The notes under the pieces are model-generated. The model saw nothing but the letters and a program-made list of their open reading frames with translations. It was not told the origin of the DNA and made no database searches. Below are positions 24,268 through 33,244 of a DNA stretch of 64,000 nt, in pieces. Both the position numbers and the translations under genes were made by a program. Every line of letters starts with the position of its first letter. Within the stretch, counting starts at the first letter, position 1. This stretch comes from Acetobacter okinawensis (GTDB lineage: Bacteria > Pseudomonadota > Alphaproteobacteria > Acetobacterales > Acetobacteraceae), in contig NZ_JOPJ01000006.1 in NCBI RefSeq assembly GCF_002153655.1, positions 62,001-126,000 of the forward strand, given 5' to 3'.

Positions 24268-27200
24268 TCAGAACATCTCGCGCAATGCGCCGGGCAGAAA
24301 AATGGAATAGGGGTTGATGTGCAGTGTCGGGTCTTCCAGCTTGCCCGAGACACCAAAGGTGACTGCCAGCAGCCCCCCATTTTTTTCCGGGCTGAACAGC
24401 CTGCCAATGCCCGGTAGCCTGCCGGGCAGGGTGTTCAGGGCAAATATGGGAACCACGGTGCCGTTCAGGTCTATGCTGTTGCGGTCAAGGTTGACCCGGC
24501 CTTCCAGCGTGGCACCCAGTGCGGCGTTGCCGGCTGTGCCATCATGAATTTCCAGCACGCCATCTTCAAAGGTTACAGGCATGTTCATGTGCGTGACCTG
24601 AAAGTCATTGGCATCCTGAGCATTGAGCCAGCCATAGAGTGAGATATTGCGCGCGACCTGAAGGGTGGTTGGCGCTTTTTTGAGCGTAAACGGCGTAACA
24701 CTGAGCTTACCACTAAAGGGGGCTGCGGGCAGTGTGTCATCAAACGTGCCGTCCAGTCTGGCCTGCCCACCCTTGACGTCGGGCAGAATGCCAAAAGCTG
24801 CCAGAAAAGCCCCCATGTCGGGAATATGCGCATGCAGGGTACGGTTGGCCCCTGTTGGCATAAGGCTCATGCTGGCAGTAACCGGACCTTGCATGGTAAA
24901 ATGCATTTTTTCCAGCCGCAGGCCATTGTCTTCAAAATAAGCCTGCACGGTGCGTAGGGGTTGCTTGTTCTTGCTGTACCAGAGCTGGTTGGCGCTCAGG
25001 TCAATGGCCCATGCAGTGCCGGGGGGGCCGTGTAGTTTGCCGGTTGCGGCCTCTGGCACATGGTAGTTTGTGGGCTTTTTGGGCTCCGCCGTTGTGCGCT
25101 CATGCTCGTCTCCGTCAATAAGGGGGGAGAGGTCGAGCGTGTCGGCATAAACGCCAACATGGATCATATTGCCAGATTTGTCTTGTGGCAGCACCAGTCT
25201 GGCATGGCCACTCGAACGCGCGATGCGGAAGGAGGAAATAATCAGTTCCGGTGCATGTCCGGCCCGTAGCTGTGCCTTGCCAACAACGTTCATGTCCGGG
25301 CCCGTGGCCTGAAGGCGATCAACATTTGTGATCTGCCCCCTGTCCAGCATCAGGGTGGCGGAGGCCTGCGCGGGCTGCCCTGCTGTTTTGTGCCACATGG
25401 GGATGTGAATATCCGCGTGGTTCAGGTCCAGGTTCAGGCCGACTGTACCGGTATGGTTGGCAAGTTGCTGGTACTCTACGGCAAGGTCCGCGCTGCCATC
25501 AAAGTGTTGACCCGTGGCAATTCCCGCAGCCAGCGCTGTATCGGGGGTTATGCGTGTTGTCAGGTGGGCTTTTTCCGCAACGGCCTCGGGGGGCAGGGAG
25601 CGGAAGTCCATATCGTATGTCAGTTCGGAGGGGAGGCCGCCGATAACGCCGTGTCCACTGAGGGCCAGACCATCTGTGGTGACGTCCAGCCCAAAGCGGG
25701 CATTGGCCACGTCCCGCCCGGCAACCACATTGCCCATGGAGGCATGGCTGACATCGGCATGGCTTTGGATGCTCATGTCGTTAATGGTCACACGGCTGAT
25801 CAGCGGCAGGCTTAAGCCCAGATGCAGCATGGCTGCGCCACGCGGGCGGGTCAGGCTGAGCGGGTGGCGGGAGAGCAGGTGCAGGCGCGGTTCTGCCAGC
25901 AGGGCCATAACATTCTGCAAGGGGCCGCTCAGGTCTGTTTCTATAATGCCGGTCTGGTCTTTTTTGGTCAGGCCGACAATATCCATGCTGCCCGGCCCGG
26001 CCTCAATGCGGCCTGTGCCGGACTGGCCGACGTTTTTGCCTGTCCGGTTTACAAGCTGGTAGCCGTGGTCAAAATGGATGCTCAGCTTGTCCGGGCTGAC
26101 AATATCCAGCCGGGCATCCAGCCCCTGAAGGGGGGATATGGGGCGCAGCCAGTGGATGGTCAGGCCTGTTGCGTCTATTCCACCTTGTATGCTGGTCAGT
26201 TTGATGCCGCTCCAGCCTCTGGTACTGCCCAACTCGGCAGTGGTCACAAGGTTGGTGGCGGTGCCGGCTGTAATGTTTTCAGTCACCCATTTTTTACCGC
26301 CCTTGGCGGCAAGGCTTGGCCAGTAATAGGTCAGGTCCTCAAACGCAACATGGGGGATGGTCGCGCTCAGATGGGCGTTAATACGACCGGGCTCTACAAG
26401 GTCGGAGGCATCCAGCGCGCCACTGACGTTCACACTCAGCGCGCGTGTGGCGTCATTGGGGGTGCCGGGGTTGCGCAGAAGCAGGCTGATGGAGGGGATG
26501 GTAATCTGCGCAGGTGTGCCCTGTGTCTGGCTCTGGTCAAGGTGGACGGCAATGCTGGCCTTGCCGTGGTCTACCTCATAGCGCGAGCCACCGGCTTCTA
26601 CCTGTCCTGCGCCAATCAGGGCGGTCAGTTCCAGCGTGCTCGGCAGCAGCCATGCCGCTTTTGCACCGGGTATGAAAAACGTGTCCGCCGTTATGCTCAG
26701 GGGAATATTGATTTTGGCCAGTTCGGGGCGCAGGGGTGCAAAGGTGGCGGGGTTGAGCGTGTTGGTGCTCAGGTGCCATGCAATTTTCTGGTTGTTATCG
26801 GTGGGCGCACCGTGTGCGCTCAGCACCAGCTTGGCGTCGGGGGTGTTCAGTGGGGCTATGCTCAGCTTTACGTCGCCACTCACACCCGTGCCGTGCCCGA
26901 TTGTGTGCAGGTGCAGATTGACAGCAATGTCGGATGCCAGCCAGTGGGTGCCGGTCAGCCGGTCATCCATGCTTATGGTTGCATCGTCTATATGGGCTTC
27001 TTCCAGCCCATAGGTTTGCAGGCCGGTGTTCTGGTGGGTCTGGGGTGTGGCGGGCAGGTCGAGGTCAAACCCCACGCTGCCGTCATGGGCGCGGCGCAGG
27101 GCCAGATGCACGCCTCTGATGTTGATGGTACGCAGCTTTATACCCCCATGCAGCAGGGCAAGCGGGTCGAGTGTTACGTCTGCCTCTTGCACCGTGTTGG

Positions 27201-27534
27201 GGGCTGTATTGTCTGGCGCAATAAAGCTGAGGTTCTGCAAGGCGACTGTTATGGGGGAGCTTATGCTGCCGTCACGCAGGCCTTTCCAGCGCAGTTCGGC
27301 ATGGCCAAGGCGCAGGCTGACCGCAGGTGGAGCCCCATGCCCGCCCTTGATAAGGGTAATAGGCAGGAAAGGCCGGACCAGAGGCGTAATGTCGAGCGGG
27401 CCAAGTGCCACGCGGCCCAGCAGTGCCGCAGTTCCCACAAATGGCAGGGCGACCAGCACACATGCGCCAATAACCAGCGCACGGGGAATTTTTGTTCCCG
27501 CAGGGGGGGAGGTCTCTTGACCGTTGGGAGTCAA
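24268..27534 (-). CDS. AsmA-like/YhdP-type giant envelope protein (DUF3971-like)
   Basis: The 1088-residue protein has one N-terminal membrane helix at about 19-41. A very long beta-rich periplasmic region follows, built of repeating amphipathic strands, and ends with an AsmA-like C-terminal domain (FEDGVLEIHDGTAGNAALGATLEG, then PGRLPGIGRLFS). This is the architecture of YhdP and related AsmA-clan proteins, proposed to form a hydrophobic groove carrying phospholipids between inner and outer membrane. The start is TTG, with no ATG nearby. It is divergent from glnE with under 40 bases between the start codons. Together with the Mce operon at the left edge it adds a second lipid-transport candidate to the window. 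Confidence 0.75.
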   Translation of the reverse strand: MTPNGQETSPPAGTKIPRALVIGACVLVALPFVGTAALLGRVALGPLDITPLVRPFLPITLIKGGHGAPPAVSLRLGHAELRWKGLRDGSISSPITVALQNLSFIAPDNTAPNTVQEADVTLDPLALLHGGIKLRTINIRGVHLALRRAHDGSVGFDLDLPATPQTHQNTGLQTYGLEEAHIDDATISMDDRLTGTHWLASDIAVNLHLHTIGHGTGVSGDVKLSIAPLNTPDAKLVLSAHGAPTDNNQKIAWHLSTNTLNPATFAPLRPELAKINIPLSITADTFFIPGAKAAWLLPSTLELTALIGAGQVEAGGSRYEVDHGKASIAVHLDQSQTQGTPAQITIPSISLLLRNPGTPNDATRALSVNVSGALDASDLVEPGRINAHLSATIPHVAFEDLTYYWPSLAAKGGKKWVTENITAGTATNLVTTAELGSTRGWSGIKLTSIQGGIDATGLTIHWLRPISPLQGLDARLDIVSPDKLSIHFDHGYQLVNRTGKNVGQSGTGRIEAGPGSMDIVGLTKKDQTGIIETDLSGPLQNVMALLAEPRLHLLSRHPLSLTRPRGAAMLHLGLSLPLISRVTINDMSIQSHADVSHASMGNVVAGRDVANARFGLDVTTDGLALSGHGVIGGLPSELTYDMDFRSLPPEAVAEKAHLTTRITPDTALAAGIATGQHFDGSADLAVEYQQLANHTGTVGLNLDLNHADIHIPMWHKTAGQPAQASATLMLDRGQITNVDRLQATGPDMNVVGKAQLRAGHAPELIISSFRIARSSGHARLVLPQDKSGNMIHVGVYADTLDLSPLIDGDEHERTTAEPKKPTNYHVPEAATGKLHGPPGTAWAIDLSANQLWYSKNKQPLRTVQAYFEDNGLRLEKMHFTMQGPVTASMSLMPTGANRTLHAHIPDMGAFLAAFGILPDVKGGQARLDGTFDDTLPAAPFSGKLSVTPFTLKKAPTTLQVARNISLYGWLNAQDANDFQVTHMNMPVTFEDGVLEIHDGTAGNAALGATLEGRVNLDRNSIDLNGTVVPIFALNTLPGRLPGIGRLFSPEKNGGLLAVTFGVSGKLEDPTLHINPYSIFLPGALREMF

Positions 27535-27572
27535 CGCAGCAAGCCTTTATGGTTCACAGTACGGGCCATATC

Positions 27573-30500
27573 ATGACGCAGGCAGATCATTCTCTCTTCC
27601 GTGACGTAAGGCAGACCCGCAGGCAAGGCCCGCGGACATGGCCGGATGCAGACTGGCCCGCCCCGGCGGACAGGCACAGGGCCACCGTATTTGTTGAAGA
27701 CATGCTGGAACTGGCCAGCCAGAGTGGTGTTGCAGCCTCTGTTATGGCGCAGCCGGGGGCGCACGCGTTGATGTTGTGCCTTGGCGGGAACAGTCCGTAC
27801 CTGTCCGATCTGGCGCGGGAGGATATTCAAGCCTTTGCGGCTCTGCTGGACAAGGGGCCAGATAGCTGTGTGCTCGATGCTTTTGCAACATGTGCGCAGT
27901 TTGACGCCACATCGGGGCGAGAGTATGTCGCAGCGTTCCTCCGGCATGCCAAAAAGCGTATAGCTTTTATTTGCGCAATTGCGGATTTGGGTGGCGTCTG
28001 GTCCCTGGAGGATGTCACGCAGACCCTCAGCCGTCTGGCGGAGACCGCGCTCGAACTCGCGCTCAAACATATGCTCTGGCATGCCAGCGAGGCCGGGCAG
28101 CTTGAGCTGCCACACCCCGAAAACCCAACACAGGGGTGTGGGCTGGTGGTGCTGGCCATGGGCAAGCTTGGCGCACGTGAGTTGAATTTCTCATCCGACA
28201 TCGACCTGATAGTGTTGTACGACCCCACAACCTATTACCAGTCAGATGCGGTGCGACGTGTATTTGTGCGTATGACTAGCGATCTTGTCAGCCTGATGGA
28301 AGCGCGCGATGCAAATGGCTATGTTTTTCGCACCGATTTGCGGCTCAGACCCGACCCGTCCTCCACGCCGCCTGCGGTAACAGTGCAGGCCGCCACGTTA
28401 TATTACGAAAGTCTGGGCCAGACATGGGAGCGCGCCGCCATGATAAAGGCGCGCGCCGTGGCGGGAGATCTTACGCTGGGGCGGCGCTTTTTAGCGGCCA
28501 TCAGGCCCTTTATCTGGCGCAAACACCTCGATTTTGCCCTGATAGACGATATTCACGACATGAAGGCCCGCATAGACCGCTACCGCAAGGCGGGGCGGAC
28601 GGACCTTGCGCAACTGCCCGATTCTGTTCTGGCGGACCCGGATGCCAGCCGGGAATGGCTTTTGGGCCATAACCTCAAGCTGGGGCAGGGCGGCATACGC
28701 GAAATTGAATTTATTGCGCAGGCCATGCAGCTGGTCTGGGGTGGGCGCGAGCCGGGCCTGCGGGATAAAACCACTTTTGGCGCGCTCAAAAAACTGGTGG
28801 GTTCGGGCAGGCTACCCCGTGCGGAAGCCGAGGTGCTGGCCCGCACCTATCGCTTTTTGCGTGATGCGGAACACCGCCTGCAAATGCGCGCTGACCACCA
28901 GACCCATAGCCTGCCCGACACGGTGGCAGGGTTTGATGCATTCGCCATTTTTATGAACCACCCGGATGGGGAGGCTCTGGCGCTGGACATGCTGCCGCGT
29001 ATGCGTGAGGCACGGCGGATATTCGAGCGCCATTTTGTTATCCAGCCACCACAGAATGGTATGGAAGCAGGCAGTGTGCTCATGCCCGGCCCCGAGGAGG
29101 GGCAGGTGGCCGAACTGCTGGAAAAATATGGTTTCCCTCCAGCACAACTGGTGGAGGCGGCACAGGTGCTGGGGCGGTGGAGTGGCAACGGCCTGCGCGC
29201 CCTGCGCTCGGAGCGTGCCCATGCGCTGCTGCGTGCGCTGCTGCCTGCCCTGCTGGCCAATTTTGGCCAGCGTGGGAACCCACTGGCCTGCCTGCGCAGG
29301 TTTGACGCCCTGCTGGCGCGCCAGCACGCAGGCGTGCAACTCCTCTCGCTCTTTGAGCGTAACCCGGAGCTGATTGATCGTATCGCCAGCATTTTTGATG
29401 CCTCGGCCTTTCTGGCGGACCATCTGGCAGACAAGCCCTCCGCACTTGAAGGGCTATTGGCCCCCGAGCCGGAGGAGGGGCGCAATGTTGTCGCCCGGCT
29501 GAAAACGCTGGCCGGAGAGGTTGCGGATGTGGAGGAGCTGCTGACCACCCTGCGCCCGCTTTTGCGGGGTGAGGAGTTCCGCCTGTCCGTTGCCCTGTTG
29601 GAAGGGCGGATCAGTGAGGATGACGCCGAGCGTGAGCGGACCCTTCTGGCCGATACGATCATGGGGGTTATCAAGCAGGCGGTCGAGCGTGACCACGTGC
29701 GCCGTTATGGCCGCGTCCCCGGCGGGGGCATGGCCGTTATTGCCATGGGTAAGGCTGGCTCGCGGGAGATGATGCCCGGCTCCGATCTGGACCTGCTTAT
29801 GGTGTTTGACCACCCGGAGGACATACAGGCCAGTCAGGTTCCCGGCAAAAAGCAGAATAACGGTACGGGGCTTGCCCTGTCGCAGCCCCGGTCGGTGGCT
29901 GTGGGGCAGTATTATACCCGTCTGGCCCATGCCTTTATCGCCGCATTGACTGCGCCCGGGCCGGAGGGGCCGCTTTATGCGGTGGACATGCGGCTACGGC
30001 CCTCGGGGGCGGCCGGGCCGGTGGCTGTGCCGCGCACGGCATTTGTGCGCTACCATACAGAGGCCGCATGGACGTGGGAGTGCATGGCATTGACCCGCGC
30101 ACGGATCGTAGCGGCTCCCGCCCCCCTGCGCCGTGCTCTGATGCATGATCTGGAGCGCGTGCTGGATGGGAGCATCCGCGCAACTCCGCCCACACGCGCA
30201 GCCCTGCTGGCTGATGCACGGAACATGCGGGAGCGTCTGGCGCGCGACCTGCCTGCCAGCTCCATATGGGACATAAAACGCCGGGCAGGGGGGCTTATGG
30301 AGGTGGAGTTCATCGCCCAGATTTTTCAGCTTGTCGCAGCAGACCCCATGGCCCGTAGCCCGTCCACCCGGCTGGCTCTGGGGCGGCTGGAACGGTGCGG
30401 CGTGCTGGATGGAGCCGATGCAAAACTGTTGAAGCAGGCAGATTTTTTCTGGCGGCGGTTGCAGGCTCTGCTGCGTTTGCTCTGTGGCCCGGTCCCCCCC

Positions 30501-30683
30501 AAGGAACTGGAGGCGGATATGGTGCCAGCAGCCCTGAATATCCTGCTCAGGAACATGAAGGCCCGCACCCTGCCTGAACTGATGGAGCGGGCCAATCTGC
30601 TGGCGCGGGATGTCCGCACCTGTTTTGAAAAACTGGTCGGCCCCCTTGCGCGCACGGAGTCAACCGAACGCCCAGAAGGCTGA
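27573..30683 (+). CDS. glnE: Bifunctional glutamine synthetase adenylyltransferase/adenylyl-removing enzyme
   Basis: The protein of about 1036 residues contains two nucleotidyltransferase domains. The first has VVLAMGKLGARELNFSSDID and the second has VIAMGKAGSREMMPGSDLD, each followed by the matching helical domain. The N-terminal half removes AMP from glutamine synthetase and the C-terminal half adds it, under control of PII protein, so GlnE sets nitrogen assimilation. I placed the start at ATG 27573 (MTQADHSLFRD). ATG 27549 is an alternative, and upstream TTG starts would overlap the divergent gene. The peroxiredoxin gene follows after 38 bases. Confidence 0.95.
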   Translation: MTQADHSLFRDVRQTRRQGPRTWPDADWPAPADRHRATVFVEDMLELASQSGVAASVMAQPGAHALMLCLGGNSPYLSDLAREDIQAFAALLDKGPDSCVLDAFATCAQFDATSGREYVAAFLRHAKKRIAFICAIADLGGVWSLEDVTQTLSRLAETALELALKHMLWHASEAGQLELPHPENPTQGCGLVVLAMGKLGARELNFSSDIDLIVLYDPTTYYQSDAVRRVFVRMTSDLVSLMEARDANGYVFRTDLRLRPDPSSTPPAVTVQAATLYYESLGQTWERAAMIKARAVAGDLTLGRRFLAAIRPFIWRKHLDFALIDDIHDMKARIDRYRKAGRTDLAQLPDSVLADPDASREWLLGHNLKLGQGGIREIEFIAQAMQLVWGGREPGLRDKTTFGALKKLVGSGRLPRAEAEVLARTYRFLRDAEHRLQMRADHQTHSLPDTVAGFDAFAIFMNHPDGEALALDMLPRMREARRIFERHFVIQPPQNGMEAGSVLMPGPEEGQVAELLEKYGFPPAQLVEAAQVLGRWSGNGLRALRSERAHALLRALLPALLANFGQRGNPLACLRRFDALLARQHAGVQLLSLFERNPELIDRIASIFDASAFLADHLADKPSALEGLLAPEPEEGRNVVARLKTLAGEVADVEELLTTLRPLLRGEEFRLSVALLEGRISEDDAERERTLLADTIMGVIKQAVERDHVRRYGRVPGGGMAVIAMGKAGSREMMPGSDLDLLMVFDHPEDIQASQVPGKKQNNGTGLALSQPRSVAVGQYYTRLAHAFIAALTAPGPEGPLYAVDMRLRPSGAAGPVAVPRTAFVRYHTEAAWTWECMALTRARIVAAPAPLRRALMHDLERVLDGSIRATPPTRAALLADARNMRERLARDLPASSIWDIKRRAGGLMEVEFIAQIFQLVAADPMARSPSTRLALGRLERCGVLDGADAKLLKQADFFWRRLQALLRLLCGPVPPKELEADMVPAALNILLRNMKARTLPELMERANLLARDVRTCFEKLVGPLARTESTERPEG

Positions 30684-30721
30684 GAGCGGGCCGGTCGTTT
30701 TTCTTAATGGAGTTGAAGATC

Positions 30722-31213
30722 ATGGATAAACATACCCCCCTGCAAGTCGGGGATAAGGCTCCCGCCTTTAGCATGCCTGCCAGCGGCGGGCGTACGGTGC
30801 AGAGTGCCTCCCTTACGGGCAAACCTTATGTGCTGTATTTTTACCCCAAGGCCGATACGCCGGGATGCACCAAGGAAGCCTGCGGGTTTAACGAGGCCTT
30901 GCAGGCATTTGAAAAGGCCGGGCTGAGTGTGATTGGCGTCTCACGCGACCCAGTTAAAAAGCTGGATGCCTTTGCCACAAAATACAGCCTGACATTCCCC
31001 TTGGCGTCAGACGAGGCCGGGCATGTTACCGAGGCCTATGGCGTCTGGGTGGAAAAATCCATGTATGGCCGGACCTATATGGGTATCGAGCGCGCCACGT
31101 TCCTGATCGATGCGAGCGGGCACATTGCTTACATCTGGCCCAAGGTCAAAGTCAGCGGCCATGTGGAGGCTGTGCTGGCGCAGGCCAGCACACTGAGTGG
31201 CACGCCAGACTGA
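30722..31213 (+). CDS. bcp: Thioredoxin-dependent peroxiredoxin, BCP/PrxQ type
   Basis: The 163-residue protein has the PrxQ signature YPKADTPGCTKEACGF, with the peroxidatic Cys49 and resolving Cys54 five residues apart. An Arg in VIGVSRDPVKKL completes the family pattern. It reduces hydrogen peroxide and organic hydroperoxides with electrons from thioredoxin. The start is the second ATG (30722) because GGAG lies nine bases upstream of it; the ATG at 30707 overlaps that site. It follows glnE closely and is probably co-transcribed. Confidence 0.93.
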   Translation: MDKHTPLQVGDKAPAFSMPASGGRTVQSASLTGKPYVLYFYPKADTPGCTKEACGFNEALQAFEKAGLSVIGVSRDPVKKLDAFATKYSLTFPLASDEAGHVTEAYGVWVEKSMYGRTYMGIERATFLIDASGHIAYIWPKVKVSGHVEAVLAQASTLSGTPD

Positions 31214-31224
31214 TCTGGCCTGAG

Positions 31225-31256
31225 CAGGTGCCGGGCCGGTATAAGGCTGGCACCTG
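31225..31256. terminator. Perfect hairpin between convergent bcp and the Gly/Pro-rich gene
   Basis: CAGGTGCC and GGCACCTG form a perfect 8-bp stem with a 16-base loop between two converging stops 54 bases apart. It lacks a T-run on either side, so termination would be Rho-assisted. Confidence 0.4.
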
Positions 31257-31267
31257 ACAGGCAGGGT

Positions 31268-31657
31268 TTACCAGCCGGAGTAATACCCGCCGGGCGCTGC
31301 ATAATAGTAGCCCGGTGGCGGCCCCATGGGGGCAACCGGCACCATGTAAACACGCGGTGGCGGCGGGGGTGGAGGCGGCGGCGGTGGGCCGTAGCCATAC
31401 CCGTATCCATAACCGCGTGGGCCATCGCTCATGGCGGCCCCGGCCAGTGCGCCAACGGCCAGCCCGCCAATAAGGGCGCCAGCTATGGCGCCACCATCAC
31501 CATGGTGGTGGCCACCCCAGCCGCCGGGGCCACCTCTCCCCCAACCGGGGCCACCGCCACCCCAGCGTCCGGGCTGTGCCTGGGCGGAGGGCAGAGCTGC
31601 CAGACCAAGACCCGCAATAACGGGCAGGGCCATCAGAAATTGTGTCATGCGGCGCAT
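31268..31657 (-). CDS. Exported Gly/Pro/Tyr-rich low-complexity protein
   Basis: The 129-residue precursor has a signal peptide ending at about SAQAQ. The mature protein is low complexity: a GGGGPGWGRGGPGGWGG block, a His-rich patch HHHGDGG, a hydrophobic Ala/Gly stretch of about 20 residues like a glycine-zipper membrane segment (AIAGALIGGLAVGALAGAA), a GYGYGYGYG run, and about eleven consecutive prolines before a Tyr/Gly-rich end. Such proteins are typical outer-envelope components, but no function is known. The start is set by AAGGAGG eight bases upstream of ATG 31657. The leader contains a second perfect ribosome-binding site and a hairpin. Confidence 0.7.
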   Translation of the reverse strand: MRRMTQFLMALPVIAGLGLAALPSAQAQPGRWGGGGPGWGRGGPGGWGGHHHGDGGAIAGALIGGLAVGALAGAAMSDGPRGYGYGYGYGPPPPPPPPPPPRVYMVPVAPMGPPPGYYYAAPGGYYSGW

Positions 31658-31671
31658 GATGCGTGCCTCCT

Positions 31672-31696
31672 TGGAGCAGGGTGTCACGCTGCTCCA
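31672..31696 (-). promoter_or_regulatory. Leader hairpin between two Shine-Dalgarno sequences
   Basis: TGGAGCAG (31672-31679) and CTGCTCCA (31689-31696) form a perfect 8-bp stem. It sits between an AAGGAGG that serves the ATG at 31657 and another AAGGAGG further upstream, nine bases before an out-of-frame ATG at 31697. The arrangement could couple or block translation. Confidence 0.4.
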
Positions 31697-31782
31697 TGTT
31701 TTTGTTCCTCCTTAAATATCGATCAGCTTGTGGCAAATTAAAGGCTGCACCCTGTCCTTTTGTTGATGGTGCAGCGGGCCGC

Positions 31783-33069
31783 TTAAGGCGTGCTGTCAGG
31801 TATGGCGCTGGTTTTTGGCAGTGTCAGTGCCGTTGCCAAGGTGACCAGCGCGCAGGCCGAGACATACCACGCAAACCAGCCCTCATGCCCGACATGCTTG
31901 CACCACAAGGCAATATATTCGGTTGTGCCCCCAAAAATGGAGACAGTCAGCGCATAGGGCAGGGCCACACCGAGTGCCCGCACACGGGTGGGGAACAGCT
32001 CGGCCTTAACAATGGCGTTGATGGACGTGTAACCAGACGCCATGAACAGGGCCGCAACAATCAGCCCAAAGGCGACCCAACCCGATGTGGCGTGGGAGAG
32101 CGCATTCAGCAGCGGTATGGTGCCAAGGCTTGCGCCAATGCCAAAAAACAGCAACAGGGGTTTACGTCCGACCCGGTCGGAGAGAGCGCCAAACAGGGGC
32201 TGCATGGCGGCAAACACAAACAGGCTGGCAGCAGAGATAAGGGTTGCCGTCTCCTTGGAAAAACCAAGGGAGTTGGCAAGGTATTTCTGCATATAAATGG
32301 TGTAGGTGTAAAAGGCGACCGTGCCGCCAAGGGTCAGCCCACACACCCGCAGGACAGATGGCCAATGCGCGAGCATAACGCGCACGCCGCCTTTGGTCTG
32401 TTTTTTGCTGGTGTTTTCAAAGCTTTCGCTCTCCACCATCTGGCGGCGGAGCCAGAACACCAGCACCGCGCCACATGCCCCGATCAGGAAGGGAATGCGC
32501 CAGCCCCAGTTTGCAATCTGCTCGGGGGTTAAAAACACATATTGCATGACCAGCAGCACGCACAGTGCCAGCAACTGCCCCATGACCAGCGTGACGTAGA
32601 GAAAACCAGACCAGAAGCCCCGGTGCTGCGGGGTGGAGACCTCGGCCAGATAGGTGGCCGATGCACCGTATTCTCCCCCAAGGCTCAGGCCCTGCACCAG
32701 ACGTGCGAGCACAAGAATAACCGGTGCCACAACCCCGATCTGCTCATATGTAGGGCACAGGGCAATGGCCAGCGAGCCAAAACACATCGCCAGAACAGAA
32801 AAGGTCAGCGCCTTGCGCCGCCCGTAGCGGTCCGCCGCCATGCCCAGCAGCCACCCACCAATAGGCCGCATGAAAAAACCGACGGCAAACACCGCAGCGG
32901 CATTGAGCAGTTCCGCCGTGGGGCTGCCGTGGGGAAAAAACGCATGGGCAAAATAAATGGTGAAGGAGGAATAGACGTACCAGTCAAAATATTCGAGCAG
33001 GTTCCCGGCTGATCCTGCCAGAATACCCCGAATGCGTTGTGCCGTGTTCAAGCTGTGCTCTCCGTTCAT
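31783..33069 (-). CDS. MFS transporter, metabolite:H+ symporter (MHS) family, KgtP/ProP-like
   Basis: The 428-residue protein has twelve predicted helices, the MHS opening GNLLEYFDWYVYSSF, and the first cytoplasmic loop motif GMAADRYGRRKAL. It also has ARLVQGLSLGGEYGAS and the second-half copy GALSDRVGRKPLL. These features place it with proton-coupled importers of organic acids and osmolytes such as KgtP (2-oxoglutarate), citrate carriers and ProP. The substrate cannot be assigned. It is a single gene, divergent from rmuC, with a short palindrome about 40 bases before its start. Confidence 0.88.
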   Translation of the reverse strand: MNGEHSLNTAQRIRGILAGSAGNLLEYFDWYVYSSFTIYFAHAFFPHGSPTAELLNAAAVFAVGFFMRPIGGWLLGMAADRYGRRKALTFSVLAMCFGSLAIALCPTYEQIGVVAPVILVLARLVQGLSLGGEYGASATYLAEVSTPQHRGFWSGFLYVTLVMGQLLALCVLLVMQYVFLTPEQIANWGWRIPFLIGACGAVLVFWLRRQMVESESFENTSKKQTKGGVRVMLAHWPSVLRVCGLTLGGTVAFYTYTIYMQKYLANSLGFSKETATLISAASLFVFAAMQPLFGALSDRVGRKPLLLFFGIGASLGTIPLLNALSHATSGWVAFGLIVAALFMASGYTSINAIVKAELFPTRVRALGVALPYALTVSIFGGTTEYIALWCKHVGHEGWFAWYVSACALVTLATALTLPKTSAIPDSTP

Positions 33070-33110
33070 GGGCTTTTTGTTGTGGTGGTGAACAAGGCAC
33101 CGTGGACAAG

Positions 33111-33125
33111 GGTAATATCATTACC
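33111..33125. promoter_or_regulatory. Palindrome, possible operator upstream of the MHS permease gene
   Basis: GGTAATATCATTACC is a palindrome with perfect 6-bp arms and a three-base centre, 42 bases upstream of the permease start in the divergent region with rmuC. The size fits a dimeric repressor site. No regulator gene is adjacent. Confidence 0.35.
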
Positions 33126-33244
33126 ATGCCACACCTGTCATTACGTGCGCGTCATGAGAGATGTTGCGTGCCAACCCGTTTTTTTGTTCAAAAACAGGCG
33201 TGGGGGGTGCTTGCTCTTGGCTGGAACATAAGACACAACAGGGC

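Noticed and set aside
25822-27576. 584-codon + strand frame opposite the AsmA-like gene
   Set aside because: Low-complexity Gly/Cys/Val-rich translation typical of antisense to GC-rich coding; the minus-strand frame has clear protein features.
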